NCBI GenBank assembly: GCA_947687605.1 | Contig: CANTUT010000019.1 | Location: forward strand, 9,441,501-9,505,500 | Length of the DNA stretch: 64,000 nucleotides | Source of the DNA: Reutealis trisperma | Taxonomy: Eukaryota > Streptophyta > Magnoliopsida > Malpighiales > Euphorbiaceae | Reading direction: 5' to 3' | Shown: in pieces, positions 24,216-36,449 of the stretch | How positions within the stretch are numbered: position 1 is the first letter of the stretch | How the letters are laid out: each line of letters opens with the position of its first letter | Made by a program: the position numbers and the translations under genes | Notes under the pieces: model-generated | What the model saw: the letters and a program-made list of their open reading frames with translations, nothing else | Databases searched by the model: none | What the model was told of the DNA's origin: nothing

Positions 24216-24398
24216 CTAATAGACAACGGAAAGGAGGGAACCGCCACCAGCAAGAAAGAGGAGATCGGAAGGGCTACCGCCTTCAGAAGGCAAAGCACCA
24301 CGTCCACCGTGCGGCGAAGGGTTGCTCTCAATCACACAACCCTTGCGTCGTACAGCCCGGACATGAAGCAGAGGCCGAGTTACTCCGTGTATAGCCGT
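24216..24398 (-). CDS. Conserved non-AUG (ACG) upstream ORF of GGP
   Basis: A 60-codon frame from ACG at 24398 to TAG at 24216, ending 142 nt before the GGP start. The peptide begins TAIHGVTRPLLHVRAVRRKG and includes VIESNPSPHGGRGALPSEGG and LLFLAGGGSLLSVVY. No in-frame ATG exists upstream in this frame. The context ATCACGG has A at -3 and G at +4, good for a near-cognate start. Plant GGP transcripts are known to carry a conserved peptide-coding uORF with an ACG start that represses translation when ascorbate is high, and the position, length and conserved sequence here fit it. The frame is also open upstream of the ACG, but the known family starts near here. Confidence 0.88.
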   Translation of the reverse strand, partial: TAIHGVTRPLLHVRAVRRKGCVIESNPSPHGGRGALPSEGGSPSDLLFLAGGGSLLSVVY

Positions 24399-24403
24399 GA
24401 TGT

Positions 24404-24493
24404 CTACAACGTGTCTACCCTGGGTATTACCCCCCAAGAACACCTCGTTATACAAAAACAAACTTCCCCTATAAAACCAGAACACCAATACAT
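24404..24493 (-). other. Candidate AUG uORF just upstream of the ACG uORF
   Basis: In another frame, ATG at 24493 opens 29 codons that end at TAG 24406-24404, five nucleotides before the ACG of the conserved uORF. Whether it is in the mature leader depends on the transcription start and on any leader intron; a TATATAA-like string near 24672-24681 would place it in the mRNA if unspliced. Confidence 0.4.
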
Positions 24494-25060
24494 AAAAGGG
24501 TACTCCAAAAAAAAAAGCTTAAATCGAATAATTGCAGTTGTTGTATCGAAAATCTCTCTGTTTTCTTCGGGGTATTTGATTTAAGGAAGTGATAGTGAAA
24601 TTGAGGATCTGGGTATGGGCTCAATTTGGCTTGAGAGTTGAGATGGGAGATAAGTGGAAGAGAAAAGGGGTTGTTATTATATAGATAAGAGAGGAGTGGT
24701 GGTTGTGGTTGTGGCTGTGATTGCCGAGAGAGATAGGTGTGAATATTAGGAGGTTTTGAATGGTATTTGATGCTATTTTGGAACTTGAAAATGATTTGTA
24801 AGAAGAGAGTAAAGGGTCTTCTGGTTCAGCAGTACCGCCCAATAGTGGATGGCCGGAAAAGGACCACGCAAGCCAGGAAGGGAGTTACGCTCGACAAAAT
24901 GCCAATGCCTGGAGGACCACTCACGCTCTTGAATTCTTAATTTCTCTGTGACTTCGTTTATAGAATTTTGCTTTCTAACAAAACAGATTATGAGGTTTTT
25001 TTATTTTTATTTTTATTTTTATTTTTTATTATAATGCAAAGAAAATATGTAGATGAACTA

Positions 25061-25093
<33 letters not shown>

Positions 25094-28000
25094 ATCTCTC
25101 TATGTTTAAAAAAAAAAGGAAAAAAATATATTTATATAAATAACTTTTGAGTTCATTATTATAAAATTTAGATTAACTGAAAATATAAATATAGATATAT
25201 AGGTTATTTTAAAATTAATTTTTATAATTTTTTTCTTTTTTTGTTTAATAATAAAATAATACCAAAATTTGGTTTCTGAACACTATATTAAACCATTCTA
25301 ATTATCATTTGAAAAATTATAAATTTTTTTTTATCTTTCTTAAAATTTTAATTTATATATAATATTTTAATTATAAAAAATAATATGTTTTAGTAGTTTT
25401 TAAAGATTTTAATGTCATAATTACAATTTTCATGAAAATTAGTTTAAAGTTTTAAATATTAATTTTAAAATAATATAAAATAAAATATTAATTATGACGA
25501 ATTTTAGTAATTTAAATAATTAAAAATAGTAATAACTTATTTACCCCCACTTTTAACCATCCCTTTTCAGTTTTCACTTGCGCGCTTTGCCAGAGGGGAC
25601 TTGCGTGTTCCACGTGGGCGACTACTTCTAGAATTTTTTTTTTTTTTTATTTGGAGGAGACACTATTTTCAATTTTATAATTTTAATTAAACTCTCTATT
25701 TGACGAAGCAACCTGCAAAAATAGGAGTTAGGTTGAATCACATGTTTAGATAGGGATAGGATAGTAATTCTTGATAAATTTTTAAGTATTTTAATCCTAC
25801 AAAATTACTCATATATCAAATTAATAAAAATATAATATACCAATTAATAATATTAAATTACTCATAAACTAATTAAATAAAAATAAATTATATCAAATAA
25901 TAATATTATAATTTATATATGATTTAATATCATCAAATGACATAGCAGTTTATCTAAGATTTTAAGTAATTCCTTTTATTATTTTAGTAGGTAAATTTGC
26001 GTGGAAGTGCATTATGATTTTGGATTCAAAATTCTTATTTCCTTTATTAAATAAACAAAGATGGTAAATTGATTTTAATTACTTCCTTTTTAATGTAGTA
26101 ATTTGTTGTTTCCTTTTACGTGATTTAATCTGCTTTGTCAAACAAATGGTAATGCCGTCATGGATTTTTATAAAGCATATGACTAAATTCTCTTGCACAA
26201 TATTCAAGCTACTATTTGTCTTCGAATATGATGAAATATGGGAAAAGTCCTCCTTTTTCATCCAAATTACCATACAAGGCAAACTTTCCTTTTTATAGTC
26301 GAAGCGTTGCAAATAACTTGCACGTCAATAAAAAACTTTCCTTTCGTAAAAAAATATCGTTATGTAAAATATCATAATTCCCCCATAACCAATTGATAAA
26401 AAGAAATATAATCATTAGTGCTTTGGCAAAAATAAATAAATAAATAAATAATCATTAGTGAAGGGTAAATGTAAATATATCCATTTATATTTATCAATTA
26501 AAAAAGTTTTCATTTGGCCAAAAAAAAAAATTAAAAAAATTCTCATTTACCTAGCCCCTAACAAAGTGGATATCTTTTATTAAATAATGAGTCATCACTA
26601 TTAAATAAATTAATTTTTTCTATTTTTCAAGAAATTTTATTTTTTTAATTTACTTACTATATATCAAATAATATTTAAATATTGAGTTTAAAAATATATT
26701 TTCACACTCGATTTATGCATTTAAAAAAATACTCTTAGATGTTGATAAAAAAAGAATTGAACCCCTAGTCAATCAAATAAAATTTCCTTAATGTATCACC
26801 AAAAAAAAAAATCTTAATATATTGCCTATCAATTACATAATTTTAAGTAACCATATATATTCATTTTTCTTTATTTTTGTTTAATTTTTATTTTCAAAAA
26901 GAGATGTATATTTAATTTGTGTCTTTTTATATATGAATTTAAGTTTATTTTTCATTTATTTTATAGATTTTGTTACCCTTCTATATGATTTAATAAAATT
27001 TTTGTTTTGTTTTTCTTGATTGAAGTTTGTTTGTCTTCATTTATGGGAGTTTATTCGTCTTCCGTTATAGAAGTTATGAAAAATTTGAGTATAATATTTA
27101 GAAAAACAGACTCATTTAAAGATAAAAAATTCGATTTCTAAGTCAGCATACCAACGAGTAAACTGCATGTGTGCCAAATATAATCAATGTGTTGAATACA
27201 ATCAATGAAAGTCAAAAGAAAATCTCATGTTTATAATAAGATTTTTATGTATTTCTTAAAAGCAATTAAGTTTATTTTTTTGTTCCAAATTATACTTATT
27301 AATCACTATTAATGAAATATTTATTTTATTTAAAAAAAAAGACAAATATTAATATTAACATACATTATATCAATCCAACTTAATATAATTAGTGTTCTCA
27401 AATTGTCAGGAGCATAAAGTTTTGAGTTTATTTACTGGATTTATAAGTTAGGTATAACAATGATAATAATAATAAATTGATAATATTTTGACCAATAATC
27501 GAGTCCGCCTAAGTTTTTGTGAAATTTAATCATCTTTATATTCTTTAAGAAATGGAGAGAAAATAAAGGAAATGGCTCTATTTCCTTTTTTTCTCTCTAT
27601 TTTTCTCCAAACAAACAAAGTATAAACCTTGACTTGACTTGACATGAGGAGAGAAATCGGGAAATCCCCGCCCTGTACGGAGCAAATCCAGAAGGAAATG
27701 GAGATTCTCCACCCAATTGCCATCCCTAATGTTTAATAAATACTCTGTGATACTTAAGTTAACAATGTAACTTTTTCGTGTAGTTGTAAGAATTAATATG
27801 ACTTCCTTGTAACCAATATAATTCAAAGAGAGAAAGAGGCAAGAATATGAAGATTCAACCACTTGTAATTGAAGGTGTCCCTGACCTTTTTTACTCGTTC
27901 TGTTATGTGAGTTGTTTAAGAACGAATACACACATCTTGAGAAATAGTGTTTCGAAAATCGGATCAATCAATTGGACCGATTAAACTGAAAATTAGCCGT

Positions 28001-29207
28001 TGATCCGATCCGGTTACCTAAAACACTGGATTTGTCGAAATAATGTCATCTTGACATAAAAATTAAAATAAAAGAAAATTAAAAATAAAAATAGTTGATC
28101 AGACCGATCAAGTTGTGAACTGATAAGGAGATTGAATTATTGTCTAATTTGATTTTAAAAATATTGCCTAGGAAAATAATGGGTTGCCTAATCCATGGGG
28201 GTCGGTGAAAAGCTTCTACTATCAAAAAAGGTTCGTAGTTGGTGCATGTTTAGGGCATGGTCTCGAGTGTAAAGCTTAGGTAGGTTGTACTTTATTATGA
28301 TAGATATTACTTCTTAGGACAACCCTCATTTAATGAACGAGTGACAATTGTTATAGTGATTTACCATGTGACTTCTTGTTCTCTGGCGAAGAGCGTCGAA
28401 GGCGATGAGCCCCTTCGCTTGGCGAGCTGTTGTCTAGCTTAGTAGATTATTCTTCTTAGGGGGTGCGAGACGCATGAAAGAAATCCCTATCTAGATTAGG
28501 CTTCACTGCGGTTAGAGCTAATAAGAGATTTGATAATTTTATTTCTTATCAAGTTTGATCACTGCACAAAGCAAGGATTGTTTGAATTTAATTATGCTTA
28601 ACTTAAATTGTTAAAATTTATCTATCATATAGTATTAATATCTATGGACATTTATAATTATGGTAAAACAGTTATAAATTAGTAATATTAGAATCATATA
28701 AATTCTATTAATTTAAAGATATATTAATTAATTGATAAATTAATAATTTATCAATTTATCAAATACATTTACAATTTAAAGTAACACTTATTTAATCAAT
28801 TAAAATTTTATTTTATTTTTTAAAAATATAAATTATTATATTAATAAAAGGAGGCTATAAATCTAAGGAATATAAATAAATTCATATCTACTTAATTTGC
28901 AAGTATAATTTAATTATATTATTGTGTTCAATATAACTAATATTTAGGAAAATAATAATAGACTCATATTTTAAAAAAATATAATATGTAATTTAATGAA
29001 TTGTTAATTTATGATGTGAATATGACTAAAGGATTATATAAGGTTTTCAAAAAATATTATTTTATTATTATATCAAAATTATTAATTTTGCTCGTTAGCT
29101 TAAATTAAGACCAAATTAATTATTACTTAATGGAGATTATTAATTTATTTAACATTAATTTATAGAGATTTATACTCTTTTGTTCCACTAGAGATTACTC
29201 TAACAAC

Positions 29208-29570
29208 TTGTTTGGATGGAGAGTAAGGAAGGAGAAGGGAAGATAAATAATGAAATGGTACCTTTATACTCTTGTTTGAGAATAATTGAACAAAATTTTT
29301 ATAATTGAAAGGAAAGTTAAGAAAGGGCAAGTTTTACCCTTGCTTACCCTTCATAATGCAAATTTTCTTACGCTCCAAATTAGAGTGTAAGCAAAGATAA
29401 GAGTGGGGAGTTTTATATTTTTATATTTACTCTTTCATTAATTATTCTTTCTTTCTCACTCATCTTCCAAATAATGATAAGTTTATCACATACACTTCTC
29501 CTTATTTCCTTTTTCATTCTCATCCCTATCATTCAATTAATTACCCTTCCCTACGCCCAATCCAAACAGA
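29208..29570. mobile_element. MITE-like element with imperfect terminal inverted repeats
   Basis: The left end TTGTTTGGATGGAGAGTAAG mirrors the right end, whose reverse complement is CTGTTTGGATTGGGCGTAGG. About 360 bp, no coding capacity, AT-rich centre. The superfamily and target duplication are not resolved. Confidence 0.55.
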
Positions 29571-29724
29571 GGGTAAGGGAGTGTTTGTTTTGTATATTAG
29601 TGCTACATAGGACTGAATAAATTTAATTTTTCTAGTCTTTGGCCTGTTTTTTATATATGGATTTTTATCCAGTCTCACCTCTTTTTTTAGTCATTTCATT
29701 TTATGAATGACTCACTTATCTTAT

Positions 29725-30545
29725 CCTTAGAATTCAATTAATAAAAACTTTATTCCCAAATTATCCTTGATAAACATAATTTTTTTTGTTTGAAAATTTA
29801 ATATTTTATTTTTTTCTCCATAATTTTATTTTTTTGAAAATTTAATATTTTATTTCATTTTCATATCTCAATTAATAAAAAATTTATTCCCAAATTGCCC
29901 TCAATAAACATAACTTTATTTTGTTTGAAATGTTAATATTTTATTTCTTTTTTTCCTTAGTCTCAATTAATAAAAAATATATTTTTGAATTACTCTCAAT
30001 AAATATAATTTTACTTTGTTTGAGAATTTAATATCTTATTTCTTTTTCATTAGCAATTAATTTCCAAGTTACCCTCAATAAAAATAATTTTATTTTGTTT
30101 GAAATTTTAATGTTTTATTTATTTTTTCTTATGACTTACTCTCTCCATTCTAAAAAAAATTGTAATTAAAAAGTTAGTTTTGTTCATAAATAAGTGGCTA
30201 TTTAGTAACCCAATAAAAAAATGATAAAATGACTAATTTACCTTTCTATTTTTCAAATATGAAAGATATTTTTCTAATTTATACTGTAATTAATATGGGT
30301 CTTTTTGATAAATTGTGATAAAATTATCACTATCTTAAAAATAATAATTTTTTAATGGCCACTTTTTTTCATAATAGAGGAAGTAATTAATAAAAAAATT
30401 ATTTATGAATTACCATAAATAAATGTGATTTCTCTTATTTGAAAATAAATATGAGAAAACTTTGAAAAAATTTTCTAATTAAATTATGTGTAATTATTTA
30501 TAAAATAATTTTATTTTGTTTGAAAATTTAATATTTTATTTCTTA
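29725..30545. repeat. Diverged tandem repeats of about 90-100 bp, interrupted by a MITE
   Basis: Repeated order of TCTCAATTAATAAAAAATT, a CCCTCAATAAACATAA block and TTTTGTTTGAAAATTTAATA, seen at about 29727, 29866, 29957, 30050, and again at about 30388 and 30478 after the Stowaway insertion. Units are degenerate. Confidence 0.6.
30139..30383. mobile_element. Stowaway-type MITE
   Basis: Left terminus CTCTCTCCATTCTAAAAAAA and right terminus (reverse complement) CTTCCTCTATTATGAAAAAA match the Stowaway/Tc1-mariner pattern (CTCCCTCCGTCCC-like), flanked by TA on both sides (30137-30138, 30384-30385). 245 bp, non-coding. It interrupts the tandem repeat array. Confidence 0.75.
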
Positions 30546-32021
30546 ATATATATATATATATATATATATTATCACTTAAAAAAGAAAAAGAAAAAATTGG
30601 TCGTTTGGTCTCCCGAAGGAGCAAATAAAGTAAAGGGTTAATTAATCACACAAAAAACCAAAGGTAGGAAATTTCGTGAAAAAAGAGCAGAAATTGACTT
30701 GTCAAGAAAGAAATAAATACCCTATGAACGGAGGGGCGAAAGCCAAGTAATTAGAAGAGCCCGCCATCGTCCTAAGTTCTAACAAGTGGCGTGGTGTGTT
30801 TTCAATATCCCCATCCCGATGTTAATATATACCCGTAAACCAAACCCCAACAGTAACACTTTCTCGTGATCTGTGAACTGTATTAGCCCACGATCCTTGA
30901 CACGTACTCACAAATCCTTTTCCCGCTCAATCACAATGTTTGCAACATTCATATTGGTATTTTTTGATTAATTTATAAGATTAATTTTCTCCTTCATATG
31001 GTTTAAGGACGTATTAAAAATTAGAATTACTATTAATAAAGAAAATAAATATATTCACTTACTAATCAGATTAACCTTTAAAATTATTTTTTTTAAAACA
31101 ACACATTAAAACAATGTTTTATAAAATTTTTAAAATAATATTTTAAAATAAAATGATTTTAATCTCAATAGTAAATAATGTATACTTAATTACTATCAAT
31201 CCTGTTTTGAGTAGTTGTTTGATCATTGTTATGGTATTATGTTGTTATGATGTTCATATGCTCAGATTTTGCCTGATAATTTAGATAAAGAGTTTTACTA
31301 GCGAATAATTTGTAAACAAGAAAAAAAAAAGGATTAAGAATCCCTCGAATCTGTTTCAGCAATTGAGTTTCGACATTCAAATTAGAGAGAGGATAAAGAG
31401 AGAGAAATAGTGAATTATATAAATGAATATGAAAATTAACATAAGAGGTATTTTTATATAAAGAGAATGAGATTCTCTATAAGCATGTATTTTCGGATCT
31501 TGGCAGCTTATTTTTTATCCATATTAGATGTTATCTAATGAACATTATCTTAGTATATAATAAAAATGAAATTATTTTAAAATATAATTAAAATTTTGTA
31601 AATAATAACTTTTATAAAAAGTACTATTTCCTTAGAACCTACTCATAAACTTACATAAAATTTTTTGCACGACTCTAATGCATTTATTTTTTTGGATAAA
31701 ATATTTTCAAGGTTTTAATTTGTACTTTAGTCTTTTGTTTCCTTTTACCCTCGTAGTACATATTTAAGTGCATTTTCAATTAATTAAAACTATACAATTA
31801 AGTCACCCAACAAATAGAAAACAAAAATAAACCTAATAACAAAATACATTACCCAAATTATTGATATTACCTATAAATTTATTTTCAGCAATGTTAATAA
31901 ATTTAGTATTCGGTACCCAATAATTGATAGTATTAATAATCAGCCAGTATTTCTTATGAAAATAATTTAAATTGAGGATTTTTTGTTTTTAAATTGAATT
32001 GAATGAGATAATGGCTAATAC

Positions 32022-32523
32022 TCAAACACCCCGAATTTTCAATTATTTTATAAAATTCTATTTTCGTACTGAAACATATTATTTTATTATTTTTCTTATT
32101 AAAGTAAGAATTAGAATTATATTTTATTAAATTATAAATATTCATATTATTTGAATATGTATTATTAATGGCAATTTTGATATAATATTACAATATTATA
32201 TTATTGTGATAATGTTAATGTGAATTTTTGGAGAATTGTATTTTGGATTATATTTTGATATTTGAGTATTAATAAGGGTATTAATTATATTATAAGTTTG
32301 ATTATAGTATTTTATCGGATATTTGGATTTCCGTTATAATTACTATAACTATCGTTAATAATGTTATTGATATATGTTCATGAGTATATGTTGTAAATTA
32401 TTATTAATATGTAAATTATAAATTATTGTTACTTATTGTTATTATTATTATTATTATTGTTATTATTATTATGATTATTATTATCACTATTATTACTATT
32501 ATTATTGTGTTATTATTGATATT

Positions 32524-32565
<42 letters not shown>

Positions 32566-34649
32566 GTTACTACCATTATTAGTATCGGTACTATTATTAT
32601 TATTATTATTGTTATTATTATTCTTATTACTAGTATTATTATTATTATATATATAGGATTATGTGTATATAAATATATGTATATATTATATGGTTTAGTA
32701 TATATATATATAAATATATAACATAAGGGTGTTGTAAGAAAATTAAAAGGAAAAGAAGAAGAAAGTGAGCTGATTGGTTGGAATAGCCAAAACGGGGAGT
32801 TTTGGAAACAGAACTAGAAACGGGAAGCAGCAGGAGAGAGGAGAGAGAAAGGGAGAGGCCGAGAGAGAGAGAGAGAGAGTGAGCTGCGTTCCGGCGGGCG
32901 GTGGCAAGCACCGCCACCACCGTTGGGTAGAGGGAGGACCGGCGACTTCAAGAGAGGCAGCGGCGCTTTGATCGGTGGCAGCATGGCGGCGTACGCGAGG
33001 AGAGAAATACCGCCGGCCACCGCAACTTCAAATCAATTTTTTAGCCGATTTCAGCAGCGGAATCCAGCGATCTTAGTGCCGTTTTACTCTTGAGGATGAG
33101 AGCTTCATTTTGGTACTTACCTTGCCCCCTGAGGACCACCGGAGGAGAAGATTGAAAAATACCAAACTGTGACTTTGGAGGCGTTTTCCGGTGGCTGGAG
33201 GGCGAGTGCCGGCGAGTGGTGACTGTTTTTGTGCTCCTGGAGTTGAGGTGAACCTGCTGGTGTGGAGTTTCCCCTGCTCCGCAACCACCTACAGCGGCGC
33301 GTGGTGCCGACGCGTGGAGAGGTCCAGTGGTTCTGTTTCTACGTTCTGGCACGATTCTCGACGTCCGTATGTTCGAAATTTGTGAAGGTTAACCCAAAAC
33401 TCTTGTTTTTCAGTCGTTATATGAGTTAATCTATGTTTAGTGATTCTTAGAGTATTTGTTAGGTTGTCGAGTCTGTTATGGGGTTAAATGTAATTCTTAT
33501 CATGTTGATGTTCTCTGTTGCGAGGTGTCGGTGTTTGGCGTCTTCCTGGTTCCAAGGCTACTCTTCTGAGGGAAGCCGGTCAGAAGCGTCGACAGTTAGG
33601 TGAGTGATACTCACTGATATATTATCCTATTTTCATTTCATATGCATTGTTGTGTGTATATATATATGTATATTATGCACTACTACTCATCTATAAGCAT
33701 GTAACATTTGACTGTGAATGATGAATTGATAGTCTGTATTCTGTGTCATACTATGGTTGTGATTGATGGATGGAGATTGTGAGGATACAATACCACCTAG
33801 GATTATGGGATTGTTATGGATATGATTTGGATTATGATGAGATTCAGAAGATGAGCTATGACTGATGGATACCGGCCGGGCCTGCTCATCGCTAGGGCTG
33901 TTGTCAGTCGAGTCAGGGCTGCGTGGAACAGACCAGTGATGGCCGGACCCTTTGGATATAAGAGACAGATTATTTGGATTCAGAGAGCCAGGGTAGGGGG
34001 ATCGGCTCCCCATATTGAGTACTGAGTATCAGTGTGGTACTGTGGACCATACCCCATCCTTGCTTGATTTGATGATTTGTTTGTCTCTAAGACATAATGC
34101 ATATCATGTGAGGTGTAGTATATTTGTAGGATACCAGTTTAATATATTAGCTGGTATCATTCACTGAGTCGAACACTCATTCCTGTTCATCTTGTTGCTT
34201 TCAGGTTAGGGAATGAGCTGGTGAAAGAATTGTAATTGAGTAGACTGCCGGTCTCTCTTCGGCAGTAATTTATATTGTTGAGTAATCAGACATGTATATA
34301 AAGTATGTATATTTGTAATTATGACTCTAAAACTCTGCAATGTTACACTTTGTAATTGTACATTGTGTATTATTTCAGTTATGTATTTTAAAGAGCTGTA
34401 ATTTTTAGGTTAAGCAGAATCTTTTTGTAATTTATTACTTTCTGGAATATATGGAATAAATGATATTGTGATTCTTTTGGTTCTGCTTACCTTATTTGGG
34501 CCCGTAGCCCTTTTCAGTTGGGCTTTTCAGTTGTGTGTTTTGGGCTTTTTGTCTTATGGTTTGGGTTAGGCTTACTACAGACACTGTTAGCCACGTGCAT
34601 TTCCCGTGTCCTAGTGCCAGTCACGTGCCCTGGGGTTTGGGGCGTGACA
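32022..34649 (+). mobile_element. Probable solo LTR of a retrotransposon
   Basis: The left part AAACACCCCGAATTTTCAAT and the right end GGTTTGGGGCGTGACA resemble the ends of plant Gypsy-type LTRs that start TGT(A/C)ACxCCCCGA and end GGGGCGTGACA. The 3' end CA at 34648-34649 is followed by AATAT; AATAC precedes the likely 5' end, a near-match target duplication. The first bases read TC not TG. An AATAAA lies near 34456. No gag or pol frame and no second LTR is seen in the window. Length about 2.6 kb. Open frames inside are low-complexity. Confidence 0.5.
32430..32649. repeat. (TTA)n trinucleotide tract
   Basis: About 220 bp of imperfect ATT/TTA repeats inside the LTR-like element. The poly-Leu/Ile frame at 32426-32656 is an artefact of it. 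Confidence 0.95.
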
Positions 34650-34654
34650 AATAT

Positions 34655-36449
34655 AAATATTTTTTTTTTGCATTTTTTGAAACCAGTTATTTTTTTCAGT
34701 TAAAAAAATAATATTAATAAATGTATATATTTATATGTTTTTTTTGTCTCAAGATAATAAGTTTATTTTTTTTATTTTTAAAATATAATTCATTTATTAA
34801 TTTCTTATAATATATATTGTTATTAAATAAATATTATTAAATATGATAATTAAAAAATTATTGCAAAGAAAATCATCTATATTTATAAAAAATATTATAA
34901 AAAATATATTATCATTTTAATTATAAAAATTATATATCCTTAGGGCATGTTTGGGAAATGGTTGGAAAGTGGGAGGAAGGAAAATAAGAGAGAAAAATAC
35001 CATGAAGTTTGTGAGCCTTAATTTTTTTAATATTTTATCACAAAATCCAATGCATTTTCCATCCATTTTCCTCCCAAAATAGGAGGAAAATAGGTGAAAA
35101 ATACATTAAATTTTATACTAAAATATTAAAAAAATTAAAACTCATAAATTTTAAGATATTTTTTTCCATTATTTTTCTTTCTCCCACTTTCCATCTATTT
35201 TTCAAACATTAGCTTACTCTACATCAGATTAATTATTAGATACAGGAGGGAGAGAGTATTTTTTTTACTTGTGAAAACAGTGAAAAGAAAGAAAAAAATT
35301 GAATTAATTGTTAAGGAGGAAGGAACAAGTGACAGGTTATGTTTTTTATTTATGTACTGCAAAAGAACATGTGACCTGTTAACTAAACAACTTTTTTATA
35401 ATTTGGCTGAACGGAAATGGATTCCATACACCTGTTGTGTACTAATAACTGAGATAGACAGTAACGTTATCATTATCAATTGTCAATCAACCAAATGTTT
35501 GCTATATGTCTTTTCGATTAAAAATAAAATAAAATTATTAAAAAAATAGAGAAGCAGACAAGTTTTCTGAAAAAGCAGTTAGATTCCGCATATGCGGAGT
35601 GATTCTGAATGTGCCAATCTGTTTTAAAATATTTGTCTTTTGTCCCACGTTTGTATTGAGGTGAAATAAGAGAAGAAATAAAACATCGGCAGAAAATAAG
35701 AAGAAATTGCACTTTTTCTTTGTTTGAAATGAAGATAGAATAAAGAGAGAAAAAAAAATTATTTTTTTGCTAAATAAATAAATTAACGAAAGGAAAATAA
35801 TTTTGTTCTCTTTTTTGTCCAAATAAGGGATAGGAAAATAAATAAAAAAATAAAAATTATTTTTAAAATTTCTCAAATATAGGTGATCGAGATAAATTCG
35901 ATCAAATAAAAAATAAGTAATTTAAATTGTAATTTATGTGTAATATTAATATAAAAAAGATCTGTCATTTGAAAGCTTATATTCAATGTATTTATAGATA
36001 ATATTTTAATACATAATTTGGATAAAAATTTTCAAACCAGATTGAATTTAGATTACTTATATATATATCTGTTTTAGAATTGAATAACAAACTGTGAGTT
36101 GGGCTAATAATTTGAATCATTTATGCTTATGGACTTTTGAACACATTTCCTTTTAGTACAGGGAAAAATAAGGATTCCCTATGCAGTCATTTTTGTCTCT
36201 CATTAGAACTCCTCCGCTCCCTAGTTCGATCAAGTCTACCGAAGTGCGAGCTTAGGGAGTAGAAAATTTGCAATCTAATGTACTTCACTGATTGGGTGAT
36301 TTGCTTCACCACTTAAAGCTTTCACTTAATATGTTTTGCCAATTGAGTGGTTTGCCATATGTATCGCGTTATTTACTTTACCATGTGCTTAATCTGATGC
36401 GCTTTGCCGATCATGCTTAAATAATTAGTGAAGCCTCTCATTATCTTCT
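34655..36449. other. Intergenic, AT-rich
   Basis: No supportable gene. It holds the MITE-like palindrome at 34943-35214, a half Stowaway-like terminus GGAGGGAGAGAGTA near 35245, and homopolymer-rich DNA. The frames at 35271-35876 are low-complexity. Confidence 0.55.
34943..35214. mobile_element. MITE-like palindromic element
   Basis: The left end GGGCATGTTTGGGAAATGGT and the reverse complement of the right end, GCTAATGTTTGAAAAATAGA, agree over about 30 bp, both continuing into GGAAAGTGGGAG. 272 bp, non-coding, internally self-complementary. Confidence 0.6.

Larger units (their letters stand above)
24700..32016. other. Long AT-rich intergenic region
   Basis: About 7.3 kb with no supportable gene apart from mobile-element remnants listed separately. 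Open frames at 26079-26312 and 27526-27967 are short, have no recognised domain and sit in repeat-like DNA. The 28190-28540 stretch is noticeably more GC-rich than its surroundings and looks like an eroded insertion. The rest is A/T tracts. Confidence 0.55.

Noticed and set aside
24621..24842. 73-codon minus-strand frame upstream of GGP
   Set aside because: Lies in the presumed GGP promoter and leader, His/Asn/Ser-rich, with no family resemblance.
26079..26312. Possible reverse-transcriptase remnant
   Set aside because: On the plus strand a short string reads like MDFYKAYD, reminiscent of a reverse transcriptase block, but nothing else around it matches and stops follow at once.
32426..32656. 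76-codon poly-Leu/Ile frame
   Set aside because: Direct translation of an imperfect TTA/ATT microsatellite; no start context or domain.
32774..33385. Several overlapping frames on both strands in GC-rich DNA
   Set aside because: They fall inside the LTR-like element, lack any gag or pol signature and reflect local GC content.
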